This document shows positions 50,273 through 58,600 of a stretch of DNA of 64,000 nucleotides, one piece after another. How positions within the stretch are numbered: the stretch's first letter is position 1; each line of letters opens with the position of its first letter. Source of the DNA: Gordonia sediminis (GTDB lineage: Bacteria; Actinomycetota; Actinomycetes; Mycobacteriales; Mycobacteriaceae); the NCBI GenBank assembly GCA_004193205.1, contig RZUM01000009.1, positions 124,001 to 188,000 of the forward strand. The letters run 5' to 3'. A program made the translations under genes and the position numbers. The notes below the pieces were generated by a model. That model did not search any database, was not told the origin of the DNA, and worked only from the letters and a program-made list of their open reading frames with translations.

Positions 50273-50748
50273 GCTGTGTCCTCTTCCGTCAGTTGTTCTC
50301 GACAGACAAACACCGCGTGGCCAATGCAGGCCCCGAAGGGCATGCCGGCGCAAATCGCCGCTGGACACATGACCACCCGCGTGAGATTCGGGGATCGACG
50401 CTGTTCATCTATCGTTGTACGTTGGCTCGTCACGAGGACGAACCGGTTGTGCTCCGGCACCCGCGGTCGGGCGTGTCGTGACCATGTACCTGATCCGGCG
50501 CATGCGTTACACGCCCTGGCCCGGAATCCGGGGCCTGGGAGTCATTCACCCCACCGAGGCCGCACAGAAGTGCGTCCGCCGGTCAAGGCAACCCGACAAG
50601 TATGCACTACTTCGGGGTAGGGATTCAAATCCACTCGGATCAGCGCCGATCCCCTCGAACGCGCACCGGCGCACCCACTCGATCCGCCCGCGCGCACACT
50701 CGACGAGCAGGGACGCACACTCGACGAGACGAAGAGCCCGCGCCAGAA
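50273..50748 (-). promoter_or_regulatory. S10 operon leader and promoter region
   Basis: 476 bases between rpsJ and the palindrome at 50749, with no credible gene. A minus-strand promoter candidate is GTGACG (50428-50433) and TAGATG (50406-50411) with a 16-base spacer, about 135 bases before the rpsJ start. The leader holds a small GCCC-TTCG-GGGC tetraloop hairpin near 50330-50340. The assignment rests on sequence likeness only. Confidence 0.35.
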
Positions 50749-50766
50749 CCTTACCGAGCGGTAAGG
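50749..50766. promoter_or_regulatory. Perfect 8-2-8 palindrome in front of the DUF4442 gene
   Basis: CCTTACCGAGCGGTAAGG has 8-bp arms around AG. It ends 7 bases before the GTG start at 50774 and covers the ribosome binding site, so a bound protein would block initiation. The TTACCG..CGGTAA core is the kind of site used by TetR-family repressors of lipid and drug-response genes in actinobacteria. No TetR gene is in the window. Confidence 0.65.
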
Positions 50767-50773
50767 TGCTGGC

Positions 50774-51262
50774 GTGACCTCCAGCGGGCCGTCGAGCCGC
50801 ACCTATGCACTGTGGCGACGCCTGCCCGACAACATCGTCGGTCACGTCCTCTTCTCCATGGGCATGGTCGCCCGGGTGCCCTATTTCGGCACGGTATTGC
50901 CGGTCGTACGGGAGCTACGCCCCGGATATTGCCGCGTCACAGCGCCGAACTGGTTCGGGGTCCGCAACCATCTCGGCACCTTCCACGCGATAGCGGCCTG
51001 CAACCTCGCCGAGGCCGCGATGGGGATGGCGATGGAGGCCTCCACACCGACGACCCACCGCTGGATTCCCAAGGCGATGCACACCCGATACCTGACCCCG
51101 GCGACGACCCGCCTGACCGCCGTCGCCGAACTGTCCGGGCCCCTCGACGTCGACGCGATCACCGACGGCACCGACGTCGTCGTCGCCGTTCGAATCCTCG
51201 ACTCCTGCGGGACCGAGGTCGTGCACTGCGACATCACCACCTGGGTCACCCCGCGGCGCTGA
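50774..51262 (+). CDS. DUF4442 hotdog-fold protein, thioesterase-like
   Basis: 162 residues from a GTG (MTSSGPSSRTYALW). Residues 20-155 match the DUF4442 / PaaI-like hotdog family: MGMVARVPYFGT, PNWFGVRNHLGTFHAIAACNLAEAAMGMAME with the central helix, and AKSxxTRYL-like KAMHTRYLTPA. Such proteins are possible acyl-CoA thioesterases, but the substrate is unknown. The perfect palindrome at 50749-50766 suggests repression, perhaps by an acyl-CoA-responsive TetR regulator. It stands divergent from rpsJ. Confidence 0.8.
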   Translation: MTSSGPSSRTYALWRRLPDNIVGHVLFSMGMVARVPYFGTVLPVVRELRPGYCRVTAPNWFGVRNHLGTFHAIAACNLAEAAMGMAMEASTPTTHRWIPKAMHTRYLTPATTRLTAVAELSGPLDVDAITDGTDVVVAVRILDSCGTEVVHCDITTWVTPRR

Positions 51263-51585
51263 CACCGCTGCCGCCACGACTCGCCGCCGGCTTTCCGACA
51301 GGACACGTCCGACGCGCGACACTACGCTGAGGAAATGACGCCCGGGAACGAGTGCGCCGAGGCCGGCACGGTGGATACCCTCATCCGCCCCGCCGGAACC
51401 CGACAGCTGCCCGCCCGATTCGTCCCTCACTCATCCGACGCAACATCGATCACCGGGTGTCGGGGTATCCGCGTGACTCGACCGACGCGATCGACGCCGA
51501 CGTGATCGACGCCGACGTGATCGACGACCCGTCGCGCGGCGGTGAAGAGGTGGACATGTCGTCTGAGGGAACCGGAGGTTAGGTC
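51263..51585 (+). other. Gap upstream of the amidotransferase with 15-bp tandem repeat
   Basis: 323 bases. It contains GATCGACGCCGACGT twice in tandem (51489-51503, 51504-51518) plus a partial third unit to 51526. A 76-codon frame (51352-51582) crosses it and would encode an acidic DADVIDADVIDD stretch, ending three bases before the next ATG. I do not regard it as a proven gene. The GGAGG for the next gene lies at its end. Confidence 0.45.
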
Positions 51586-53385
51586 ATGTGCGGAATCTGT
51601 GGGGAAATCCGTTTCGACGGAGGCACTCCGGATGTCAGCGCGGTCGACGAGATGACGTGCGCGATGACCCGCCGCGGTCCCGACGGTGCGGGCATCTTCG
51701 CCAAGGGCGCCGTCGCGCTGGGCCATCGCCGCCTGAAGATCATCGATCTGTCCGAGCGGGGTAGCCAGCCGATGGTGGACCCCGAACTCGGCCTCGCGCT
51801 GGTGTTCAACGGGTGTATCTACAACCACGAGGAACTGCGGGCCGACCTCGAGGACCGCGGTTACCGGTTCTTCTCCCACGCCGACAGCGAGGTGATCCTC
51901 AAGGCATTCCACGCGTGGGGCTCGGGATGTGTCGACCGTCTCATCGGCATGTTCGCCTTCGCGGTCGTCGACACCGACACGGGCACGGTCACCATGGCCC
52001 GCGATCGCCTCGGCATCAAACCGCTGTATCTCGCCGAGACCCCCGGTCGCCTGCGGTTCGCATCGTCACTGCAGGCGCTGCTGCGCGCCGGCGACATCGA
52101 CACCTCGCTGGACCGTGTCGCGCTGCATCACTACTTCAGCTTCCACTCGGTGGTGCCCGCTCCGCACACCATCTACAACGGCATCCGCAAACTTCCGCCG
52201 GCGACGGTCCGGATCATCACCCCGGACGGCAAGAGCACCGAGAGGCGCTACTGGGCACCGACATTCGCACCCCATCCGGATCGGCTCGACTGGGACGAGA
52301 AGCGCTGGCAGCACGAGATCATCGACTCGTTGCGCACCTCGGTCCGCCGCCGTATGGTCTCCGACGTCCCGGTCGGGGTGCTGCTGTCCGGCGGCGTCGA
52401 CTCCTCGCTCGTCGTCGCCCTCCTCGCCGAACAGGGGCAGACCGACCTCGCAACCTTCAGCATCGGATTCGATTCCGCCGGAGGTCAATCCGGCGACGAA
52501 TACGCCTACTCCGATCTCATCGCGGACACCTTCGGCACCGATCACCACAAGATCCACATCGGCACCGACCGGTTGTTGCCCGCCGTCCCCGACACCATCG
52601 CGGCGATGGGCGAGCCGATGGTCTCCCACGACTGCGTCGCCTTCTATCTGCTCTCGCAGGAGGTCAGCAAGTCGATCAAGGTGGTGCAGTCCGGCCAGGG
52701 GGCCGACGAGATCCTCGGCGGCTACCACTGGTATCCGCCGCTGCAGCACACGCCGCGCGAGGACACCACCAAGGCCTACGCGAGCGTGTTCTTCGACCGC
52801 AGTCACGACGAGATCAATGCCCTGCTCGCGCCGCCCTATCAACTCGACGACGACTACGACCCGAGCTGGGAGTTCGCCCTCGCCCATCAGTCGGCGCCGG
52901 GTGCGCGCACCGCGGTCGACGCGGCGCTGCGCCTCGACACGACGATCATGCTCGTCGACGATCCGGTCAAACGCGTCGACACCATGACGATGGCCTGGGG
53001 TCTGGAGGCCCGGGTGCCGTTCCTCGACCACGAGTTCGTGGAGCTGGCGGCGACCTGTCCCCCGGATCTGAAGATCGCCCACGGCGGGAAGGGTGTCCTC
53101 AAGGAGGCGAGCCGGGCGTTGTTGCCGGCCGCGGTGATCGACCGGACCAAGGGGTACTTCCCGGTGCCCGGCATCCGGCATCTCGAGGGCGGTGTCCTCG
53201 ACCTCGTCACCGACACGCTGCGTTCGTCCGCGGCGGTCGATCGCGGACTCTATCGGCCCGAGGCGCTCGAGAGGCTCTTCGCCGACCCGAACGGCTACCG
53301 CACCTCCCTCGAGGTGAACGAGTTGTGGCAGGTTGCGATGCTTGAGATGTGGCTACAGAGTATGGAAGCGCTCACCACCCGGTGA
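51586..53385 (+). CDS. asnO: N-acetylglutaminylglutamine amidotransferase-type protein (AsnB superfamily)
   Basis: 599 residues. It starts MCGICGEIRFDG, so Cys2 is the glutaminase nucleophile. The N-terminal glutaminase domain runs to about 200 (RRGPDGAG, LGHRRLKIIDLS, FNGCIYNHEEL). The synthetase domain has the pyrophosphate loop LLSGGVDSS near 266-274 and the subfamily stretch EPMVSHDCVAFYLLSQEVSKSIKVVQSGQGADEILGGYHWYPP. This matches the family that amidates N-acetylglutaminylglutamine to the osmolyte NAGGN rather than plain asparagine synthetase. The usual partners (GNAT/ATP-grasp synthetase, M42 peptidase) are not beside it. GGAGG precedes the ATG. The stop overlaps the peptidase start (GTGA). 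Confidence 0.85.
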   Translation: MCGICGEIRFDGGTPDVSAVDEMTCAMTRRGPDGAGIFAKGAVALGHRRLKIIDLSERGSQPMVDPELGLALVFNGCIYNHEELRADLEDRGYRFFSHADSEVILKAFHAWGSGCVDRLIGMFAFAVVDTDTGTVTMARDRLGIKPLYLAETPGRLRFASSLQALLRAGDIDTSLDRVALHHYFSFHSVVPAPHTIYNGIRKLPPATVRIITPDGKSTERRYWAPTFAPHPDRLDWDEKRWQHEIIDSLRTSVRRRMVSDVPVGVLLSGGVDSSLVVALLAEQGQTDLATFSIGFDSAGGQSGDEYAYSDLIADTFGTDHHKIHIGTDRLLPAVPDTIAAMGEPMVSHDCVAFYLLSQEVSKSIKVVQSGQGADEILGGYHWYPPLQHTPREDTTKAYASVFFDRSHDEINALLAPPYQLDDDYDPSWEFALAHQSAPGARTAVDAALRLDTTIMLVDDPVKRVDTMTMAWGLEARVPFLDHEFVELAATCPPDLKIAHGGKGVLKEASRALLPAAVIDRTKGYFPVPGIRHLEGGVLDLVTDTLRSSAAVDRGLYRPEALERLFADPNGYRTSLEVNELWQVAMLEMWLQSMEALTTR

Positions 53386-55361
53386 GCGTGTCGAAGACCA
53401 TCGTCGGCGGCCCCGGAGCAGACGAACCAGGGCCGCTGTCGACGACGCCCGCGATCAACTTCGACGATCGTGGCTGGCATACCCACGGTGCATCGGTGTC
53501 GCCGGACGGTAGCGCCTTCGCCTACATCGTCGACGACGGCACGGGGTATCCGCGCGCCGCGCAACGTGCGCTGTCGGTCGACGGCGTCGGCGAGTTGCGC
53601 TGGGTTCGGCTGCGGTCCACCGGACCCGTCCGGAAGGTGATCCATTCCAAGGACGGCAAGTGGCTGGCGGTGGAGATCGCCCCCAGCGGCGGCGAGCACC
53701 ACCAGGTGTGGGTCGTCACCACCGACCCCGACGACGACACCGCGCACTGGATCGCCGCCACCCGCCCCGATGGGCGCACGTTCGGCACCGTGACCCTGGT
53801 CGGCTGGGACACCGACTGGGTACTCATCACCGCCACCGACATCGACGGCACGGCCCACTCGCTGCGTGTACACCCCAGCACCGGGACGACGATGACCCTC
53901 GACGTCCGCGTCGGCGGCGCACTCATCGACTCCTGGAAGGGCGCCACCCTCGTTCGCGTCGGGCCCCGCGGCTATCGGGACATGCTGCTGCTGCGCCGTC
54001 GGATCGATGCCGACGGCGCCGACGCGGTGCAGATGACCCCGCTCTTGCCCAACGATCCGGGCTCGGTGACCGACCAGGGTTACATCCTCGATCAGGGTTT
54101 CGAACACCCCTCCTACATCTTCGTCGGGCCACCGCAGGATGCCGAACGAGACCTCGACAGCGTGCAGGCGATCGTCGCCAGCGATTTCGACGCCAAGTTC
54201 CCGCGTCTGTTGGGTGTCGAGGTCGCCCGCACGGGTGTCCGATTCCGGGTGCTCGCTCAACGCGGGGACTGCAGCCTCGACGAGTTCGCGGTCAGCGATG
54301 ACCAGTCGACCGTGGCCCTGCTGTGGAATGTGTCCGGCCGCAGCGAATTACAGATCCTCACCCTCCCCGACCAGACCCTGCACGACCCGATCGACCTGCC
54401 CGGGGACGTGGCGTCGGAGCTGTCGATCAGCGCGGCCGGGACCCTGGTGGCGGTGACCGTGTCGAGTCCTCAGCATTCACCGCTCGTGCACCTGATCCGC
54501 ACCGGCACCGGCGAGGTCACCGCGGTGCGCGACGACGTCGTCGCCGGCGAGGGACCGTCGCGATGCCTCGTCTCCGAGACCGTGGATTTCTTCGCCCGCG
54601 ACGGAATGCCCCTGTCGGGACTGCTGTTTCGCGCGCGCCGTGAGGGCCCCGGCCCCACCCTGCTCTACTTCCACGGCGGCCCGGAGGCGCAGACGAGGCC
54701 CGATTACCATTTCCTGTTCGGTCCGCTCGTCGACGCCGGGATCACCGTCTTCGCGCCGAACGTGCGCGGGTCGTCGGGATATGGTCGCCTGTTCTCCCAC
54801 GCCGACGACCGCTACGGCCGCTATGCCGGGATCGACGACGCCGCCGACTGCGCCGAATATCTGTGTGCACAAGGCATCGCCGACCGCGACTCGCTGTACT
54901 GCTCGGGACGGTCCTACGGCGGATACCTCACCCTGGCCTGTCTCACCTTCCATCCCGAACTGTTCACCGCCGGGATCTCGATCTGCGGGATGAGCGATCT
55001 CGAGTCCTTCTTCCGCAACACCGAGCCGTGGATCGCGGTGGCCGCCCACACCAAGTACGGACACCCCGACTCCGATCGTGAACTGCTGGCCGACCTGTCG
55101 CCGATCCACCGGATCGCCGACGTCCGCGCGCCGCTGCTGGTGATCCACGGCGCGCACGACACCAACGTGCCGGTGAGCGAGTCGCAGCAGATGGTCGACG
55201 AACTGCGGGCCCGCGGGGCGGTCGCGGAGTTGCTGCTGTTCAGCGACGAAGGACATGAGATCGTCAAGCGGCACAACCAGCAGCGGCTCACCGAGGCCGT
55301 GGCGGGCTGGGTCCTCTCCCACCCGAGTAAGTCGGCGATACCCCCGCAGGCGATGGCGTGA
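53382..55361 (+). CDS. S9 family prolyl-oligopeptidase-like serine peptidase
   Basis: 659 residues from a GTG in a GTGA overlap with the amidotransferase; the frame reaches further upstream inside asnO. Residues 15-380 form the beta-propeller (HTHGASVSPDGSAFAYI, repeated WxxD-like blades). The alpha/beta hydrolase domain has LLYFHGGPEAQ, the nucleophile GRSYGGYLTL with Ser near 510, HGAHDTNVPV with Asp near 592 and SDEGHEI with His near 625. There is no signal peptide. It may cleave dipeptides or the osmolyte made by the coupled amidotransferase; that role is inferred. The stop overlaps the GntR gene start. Confidence 0.88.
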   Translation: MSVSKTIVGGPGADEPGPLSTTPAINFDDRGWHTHGASVSPDGSAFAYIVDDGTGYPRAAQRALSVDGVGELRWVRLRSTGPVRKVIHSKDGKWLAVEIAPSGGEHHQVWVVTTDPDDDTAHWIAATRPDGRTFGTVTLVGWDTDWVLITATDIDGTAHSLRVHPSTGTTMTLDVRVGGALIDSWKGATLVRVGPRGYRDMLLLRRRIDADGADAVQMTPLLPNDPGSVTDQGYILDQGFEHPSYIFVGPPQDAERDLDSVQAIVASDFDAKFPRLLGVEVARTGVRFRVLAQRGDCSLDEFAVSDDQSTVALLWNVSGRSELQILTLPDQTLHDPIDLPGDVASELSISAAGTLVAVTVSSPQHSPLVHLIRTGTGEVTAVRDDVVAGEGPSRCLVSETVDFFARDGMPLSGLLFRARREGPGPTLLYFHGGPEAQTRPDYHFLFGPLVDAGITVFAPNVRGSSGYGRLFSHADDRYGRYAGIDDAADCAEYLCAQGIADRDSLYCSGRSYGGYLTLACLTFHPELFTAGISICGMSDLESFFRNTEPWIAVAAHTKYGHPDSDRELLADLSPIHRIADVRAPLLVIHGAHDTNVPVSESQQMVDELRARGAVAELLLFSDEGHEIVKRHNQQRLTEAVAGWVLSHPSKSAIPPQAMA

Positions 55362-56068
55362 TGAACCGCCGGATGGCCGACCAGCTCATCGCGCAGCTCG
55401 TCGAGACCCGATCGGACAATGACCGCGCCAACGTGCTCGAGGAGCTGCGACGTCTGATCCTGTCCGGCGGTGCACCGCCGGGTATCCAGATTCCGCCCGC
55501 CGAGGTCGCGGACGCCTTCCGGGTGAGCGCGATTCCCGTCCGCGAGGCCCTCAAGACCCTCGTCGGCGAAGGGCTGGTGGTCCACCAACGCAACGCCGGC
55601 TATCGGGTCAGTCAGCTCTCGACCGACGAACTACGCGAGATCTATTTCGTCCGTGGGACTCTCGAGCAGGCGGCACTGGCGAGGGCCGTCGAACGGATCG
55701 ACGACGACGGGCTGAACCGGGCCCGCGAGCGCCACCACGACTTGGTCACCGCGGTGAAGTATCACGACCGCAAGGCCTTTCACGACATCTCCCGTGAGTT
55801 CCATCGGGAACTCACGACACCGTGCGGAATGCCTCGACTGCTCAACATGTTCGAGAACACCTGGAACCTGACCGAACCATTCCAGGTGATGCGTGCCACC
55901 GGTATCGACACCCAGGAAGCCCTCAACGACGACCACGCCGCGCTGCTCGAGGGATTCGCCGCCCGCGACGTCGACTCGGTCCTCGCGGTGGCGCAGGTCC
56001 ACCACCGACGACTCGAGAGTGCGATCATCGAGAGTGCCGCCGAGCTCGGCGTCCGGCACGACGACTGA
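55358..56068 (+). CDS. GntR family transcriptional regulator (FadR/FCD type)
   Basis: 236 residues. It starts at GTG 55358 (GTGA overlap) or the next ATG at 55361. The winged helix-turn-helix is at about residues 15-85 (LRRLILSGGAPPGIQIPPAEVADAFRVSAIPVREALKTLVGEGLV). The FCD ligand-binding domain follows (TDELREIYFVRGTLEQAALARA, HDISREFHRELTTPCGMPRLL, DDHAALLEGFAARDVDSV). The FCD group usually senses small carboxylates. It precedes a transporter and a racemase, so it likely controls uptake and use of a hydantoin-, allantoin- or amino-acid-like nitrogen source. Confidence 0.9.
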   Translation: MMNRRMADQLIAQLVETRSDNDRANVLEELRRLILSGGAPPGIQIPPAEVADAFRVSAIPVREALKTLVGEGLVVHQRNAGYRVSQLSTDELREIYFVRGTLEQAALARAVERIDDDGLNRARERHHDLVTAVKYHDRKAFHDISREFHRELTTPCGMPRLLNMFENTWNLTEPFQVMRATGIDTQEALNDDHAALLEGFAARDVDSVLAVAQVHHRRLESAIIESAAELGVRHDD

Positions 56069-56104
56069 CGCATCGTCACGAATTCTCCAGGCCAGGAATA
56101 TATC

Positions 56105-56126
56105 TCTCGGTTAATTCTCGGGTAAC
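56105..56126 (+). promoter_or_regulatory. Tandem 11-bp repeat upstream of the NCS1 transporter
   Basis: TCTCGGTTAAT (56105-56115) followed directly by TCTCGGGTAAC (56116-56126), two 11-base units differing at two bases. Helical-turn spacing is typical of response-regulator boxes such as GlnR or PhoP sites. It lies about 72 bases before the transporter ATG, after the GntR gene. Binding protein not known. Confidence 0.4.
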
Positions 56127-56197
56127 AAACCGTTCCTAGCGTGATCACATCAGCGTTCCGCCCCGGGGCCGCTGACCCACCTGAGCCGGGAGAGCCC

Positions 56198-57766
56198 ATG
56201 TCAGCAACATCTGCCGACGTCGCGACCGCACACCACAGCGCGGCCGGAGAAAGCGTCATCAAGCTGGGATATCACCAGCGCCTCACCAATTCCGACCTCG
56301 CGCCGCTGAAGGAACAGAAGTGGACGTGGTACAACATCTTCGCGTTCTGGATGTCGGACATCCACAGCGTCGGGGGATATGTCTTCGCGGGTAGCCTCTT
56401 CGCCCTCGGGATCGCTGCCTGGCAGGTCCTGGTCGCCCTGGTGGTCGGCATCATCGCCGTCAACATCCTGTGCAACCTGGTCGCAAAACCGTCGCAGCTC
56501 GCCGGTGTGCCCTATCCGGTGACCACGCGGGTGTCGTTCGGCGTCAAGGGCGCGAACATCCCCGCGATCATCCGCGGCGGCATCGCCGTCGTCTGGTACG
56601 GCATCCAAACCTATTTGGCCTCTGTCGCTTTCGGTCTGCTCGCGCTGAAGTTCTGGCCGGGCCTCGAACCGTGGGCCGATGTCGATCAGCACGGATTCGC
56701 GGGCCTCAGCCTCCTCGGGTGGGCCGGCTTCATCCTGATGTGGGTGCTGCAGGCGTTCGTGTTCTGGAACGGCATGGACACCATCCGCAAGTTCATCGAC
56801 TTCTGCGGTCCCGCAGTCTACGTCGTCATGGTCGCGCTGGCCGCCTACCTGATCGTCAAGGCGGGCTGGAGCAATGTCAGCCTCGACCTGTCGACCGGGC
56901 CGGGACTGTCCGGATGGTCCTCGATCACGCAGATGATCAGCGCGTTCGCCCTGGTGGTCTCCTACTTCTCCGGCCCCATGCTCAACTTCGGTGACTTCTC
57001 CCGCTACGGAAAGTCCTTCGCGGAGGTCAAGAAGGGCAACTTCTGGGGTCTGCCGGTCAACTTCCTGTTCTTCTCGCTGCTCGTGGTGTGCACGGTGTCC
57101 GCCGGTGCAACCGTGATCGGCACCGACGACGACGGCAACATCATCACCGATCCGGTCCACATCGTCGACCGGATCGACAACACCACCGCGGCGGTCCTCG
57201 GTGTGCTCACCTTCGCGATCGCGACCATCGGCATCAACATCGTGGCGAACTTCGTCTCCCCCGCTTTCGACTTCTCCAACGTCGCACCGACGAAGATCTC
57301 GTGGCGGACCGGCGGCATGATCGCCGCGGTCGGATCGGTGCTCATCACCCCGTGGAACCTGTTCAACAACCCCACCGCGATCCACTACACGATGGACACG
57401 CTCGGCGCGGTGATCGGCCCGCTGTTCGGCATCCTGATCATCGACTTCTACGTCATCAAAAAGCAGAAGATCGAGGTCGACGACCTGTTCAGCATGGACC
57501 CGGGCAAGTCGTACTCCTACCGGAACGGCTGGAATCCGGTCGCGGTGATCTCGGTGATCGTGGCGTCGATCCTGCCGATCAGCTTCGTCATCTGGGGCAC
57601 CGCCTACCAGGCCAGCTTCACCTGGTTCATGGGCGCCGGAGCCGGCGCCGTCGTCTACTGGCTGGGCATGCGGTTCGCGCCGACCAGCTTCATCTATGAC
57701 ACCGGCGAGGTGCCGGCCGTGCTGCCGACCGCCAAGGACGGCAAGCTGGAACCGTCGGCCCTGTAG
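56198..57766 (+). CDS. NCS1 family nucleobase/hydantoin/allantoin transporter
   Basis: 522 residues from the ATG at 56198, which has GGGAGA upstream; a GTG at 56141 is in frame but less likely. The NCS1 marks are LTNSDLAPLKEQKWTWYNIFAFWMSDIHSVGGY (helix 1 region) and GVPYPVTTRVSFGVKGANIPAIIRGGIAVVWYGIQTY. About 12 membrane helices. It is a Na+- or H+-coupled importer of nucleobases, hydantoins or allantoin. The racemase 18 bases downstream favours a hydantoin-type substrate. Confidence 0.92.
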   Translation: MSATSADVATAHHSAAGESVIKLGYHQRLTNSDLAPLKEQKWTWYNIFAFWMSDIHSVGGYVFAGSLFALGIAAWQVLVALVVGIIAVNILCNLVAKPSQLAGVPYPVTTRVSFGVKGANIPAIIRGGIAVVWYGIQTYLASVAFGLLALKFWPGLEPWADVDQHGFAGLSLLGWAGFILMWVLQAFVFWNGMDTIRKFIDFCGPAVYVVMVALAAYLIVKAGWSNVSLDLSTGPGLSGWSSITQMISAFALVVSYFSGPMLNFGDFSRYGKSFAEVKKGNFWGLPVNFLFFSLLVVCTVSAGATVIGTDDDGNIITDPVHIVDRIDNTTAAVLGVLTFAIATIGINIVANFVSPAFDFSNVAPTKISWRTGGMIAAVGSVLITPWNLFNNPTAIHYTMDTLGAVIGPLFGILIIDFYVIKKQKIEVDDLFSMDPGKSYSYRNGWNPVAVISVIVASILPISFVIWGTAYQASFTWFMGAGAGAVVYWLGMRFAPTSFIYDTGEVPAVLPTAKDGKLEPSAL

Positions 57767-57784
57767 AAGGAGACTGCAGAGACG

Positions 57785-58522
57785 ATGCGCATCTGCGTCA
57801 TCAATCCCAACACCGCGGCGGCGATGACCGAAGTCATCGCCGCCGCGGCGCGGGCGGTCGCACCGCCCGGGACCGAGATCGTCGCGGTCACCAACCCGAT
57901 GGGGCCGGAGTCGATCGAGAGCCACTACGACGAGGCACTCGCGGCACCGGGCCTGCTCTCGGTGATCACCGAGATGGAACGCACCGACCCCGCCGACGGC
58001 TACCTCATCGCGTGCTTCGGCGATCCGGGGCTCGACGCCGCCCGCGAGGTCGCGACCGCACCGGTCATCGGTATCGCCGAGGCCGCCTTCCACGTCGCGT
58101 CGATGCTCGGTCGGGGCTTCTCGGTGGTCACCACCCTGTCGCGGACGATCGGCCGGGCCGCGGATCTGGTGGGCCACTACGGGTTCTCGCGCCAGTGCCG
58201 CGGCATCCACGCCACCGAGATCCCCGTCCTGGACCTCGAGACCAACCCGCTGACCGGTTCGATCCTCACCACCGCCTGTCGGGAGGCCCTGCGCACCGAC
58301 GGATCCGACGCGATCGTCCTCGGGTGCGCCGGCATGGCCGACCTGACAGCAGAGGTCGGCGCCGCCATCGACGCCCCGGTCATCGACGGCGTGGCCGCCG
58401 GAGTAGGACTGCTGGCCGGGATGGCCGCGATGGGGCTCCGTACCGGCACTGCTTCGGGCGAGTTCGCGACACCGCGACCCAAGCTGTACACCGGCGGGAT
58501 GCGCGGGTTCGGTTGCGACTGA
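57785..58522 (+). CDS. Hydantoin / Asp-Glu racemase family protein
   Basis: 245 residues. MRICVINPNTAAAMTE and IESHYDEALAAPGLL are typical. The two catalytic cysteines fall at Cys77 (IACFGDPG) and Cys181 (VLGCAGMADL), almost the positions (76 and 181) known for hydantoin racemases. It should interconvert enantiomers of 5-substituted hydantoins or related substrates in the cytoplasm. It forms a unit with the NCS1 transporter. No hydantoinase gene is in the window, so the pathway is incomplete here. Confidence 0.86.
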   Translation: MRICVINPNTAAAMTEVIAAAARAVAPPGTEIVAVTNPMGPESIESHYDEALAAPGLLSVITEMERTDPADGYLIACFGDPGLDAAREVATAPVIGIAEAAFHVASMLGRGFSVVTTLSRTIGRAADLVGHYGFSRQCRGIHATEIPVLDLETNPLTGSILTTACREALRTDGSDAIVLGCAGMADLTAEVGAAIDAPVIDGVAAGVGLLAGMAAMGLRTGTASGEFATPRPKLYTGGMRGFGCD

Positions 58523-58600
58523 AACACCGCACGAGCGCGTGTGTTCGCCTCTGTCCCAGGGCACTATCGCTAATGTGAGATCCACCCGAAAGGTGGACAC

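Noticed and set aside
51352-51582. 76-codon frame just before asnO
   Set aside because: It consists of a basic Pro-rich part and a repeat-encoded acidic part, has no ribosome binding site at its start and no family. Kept only as part of the gap description.
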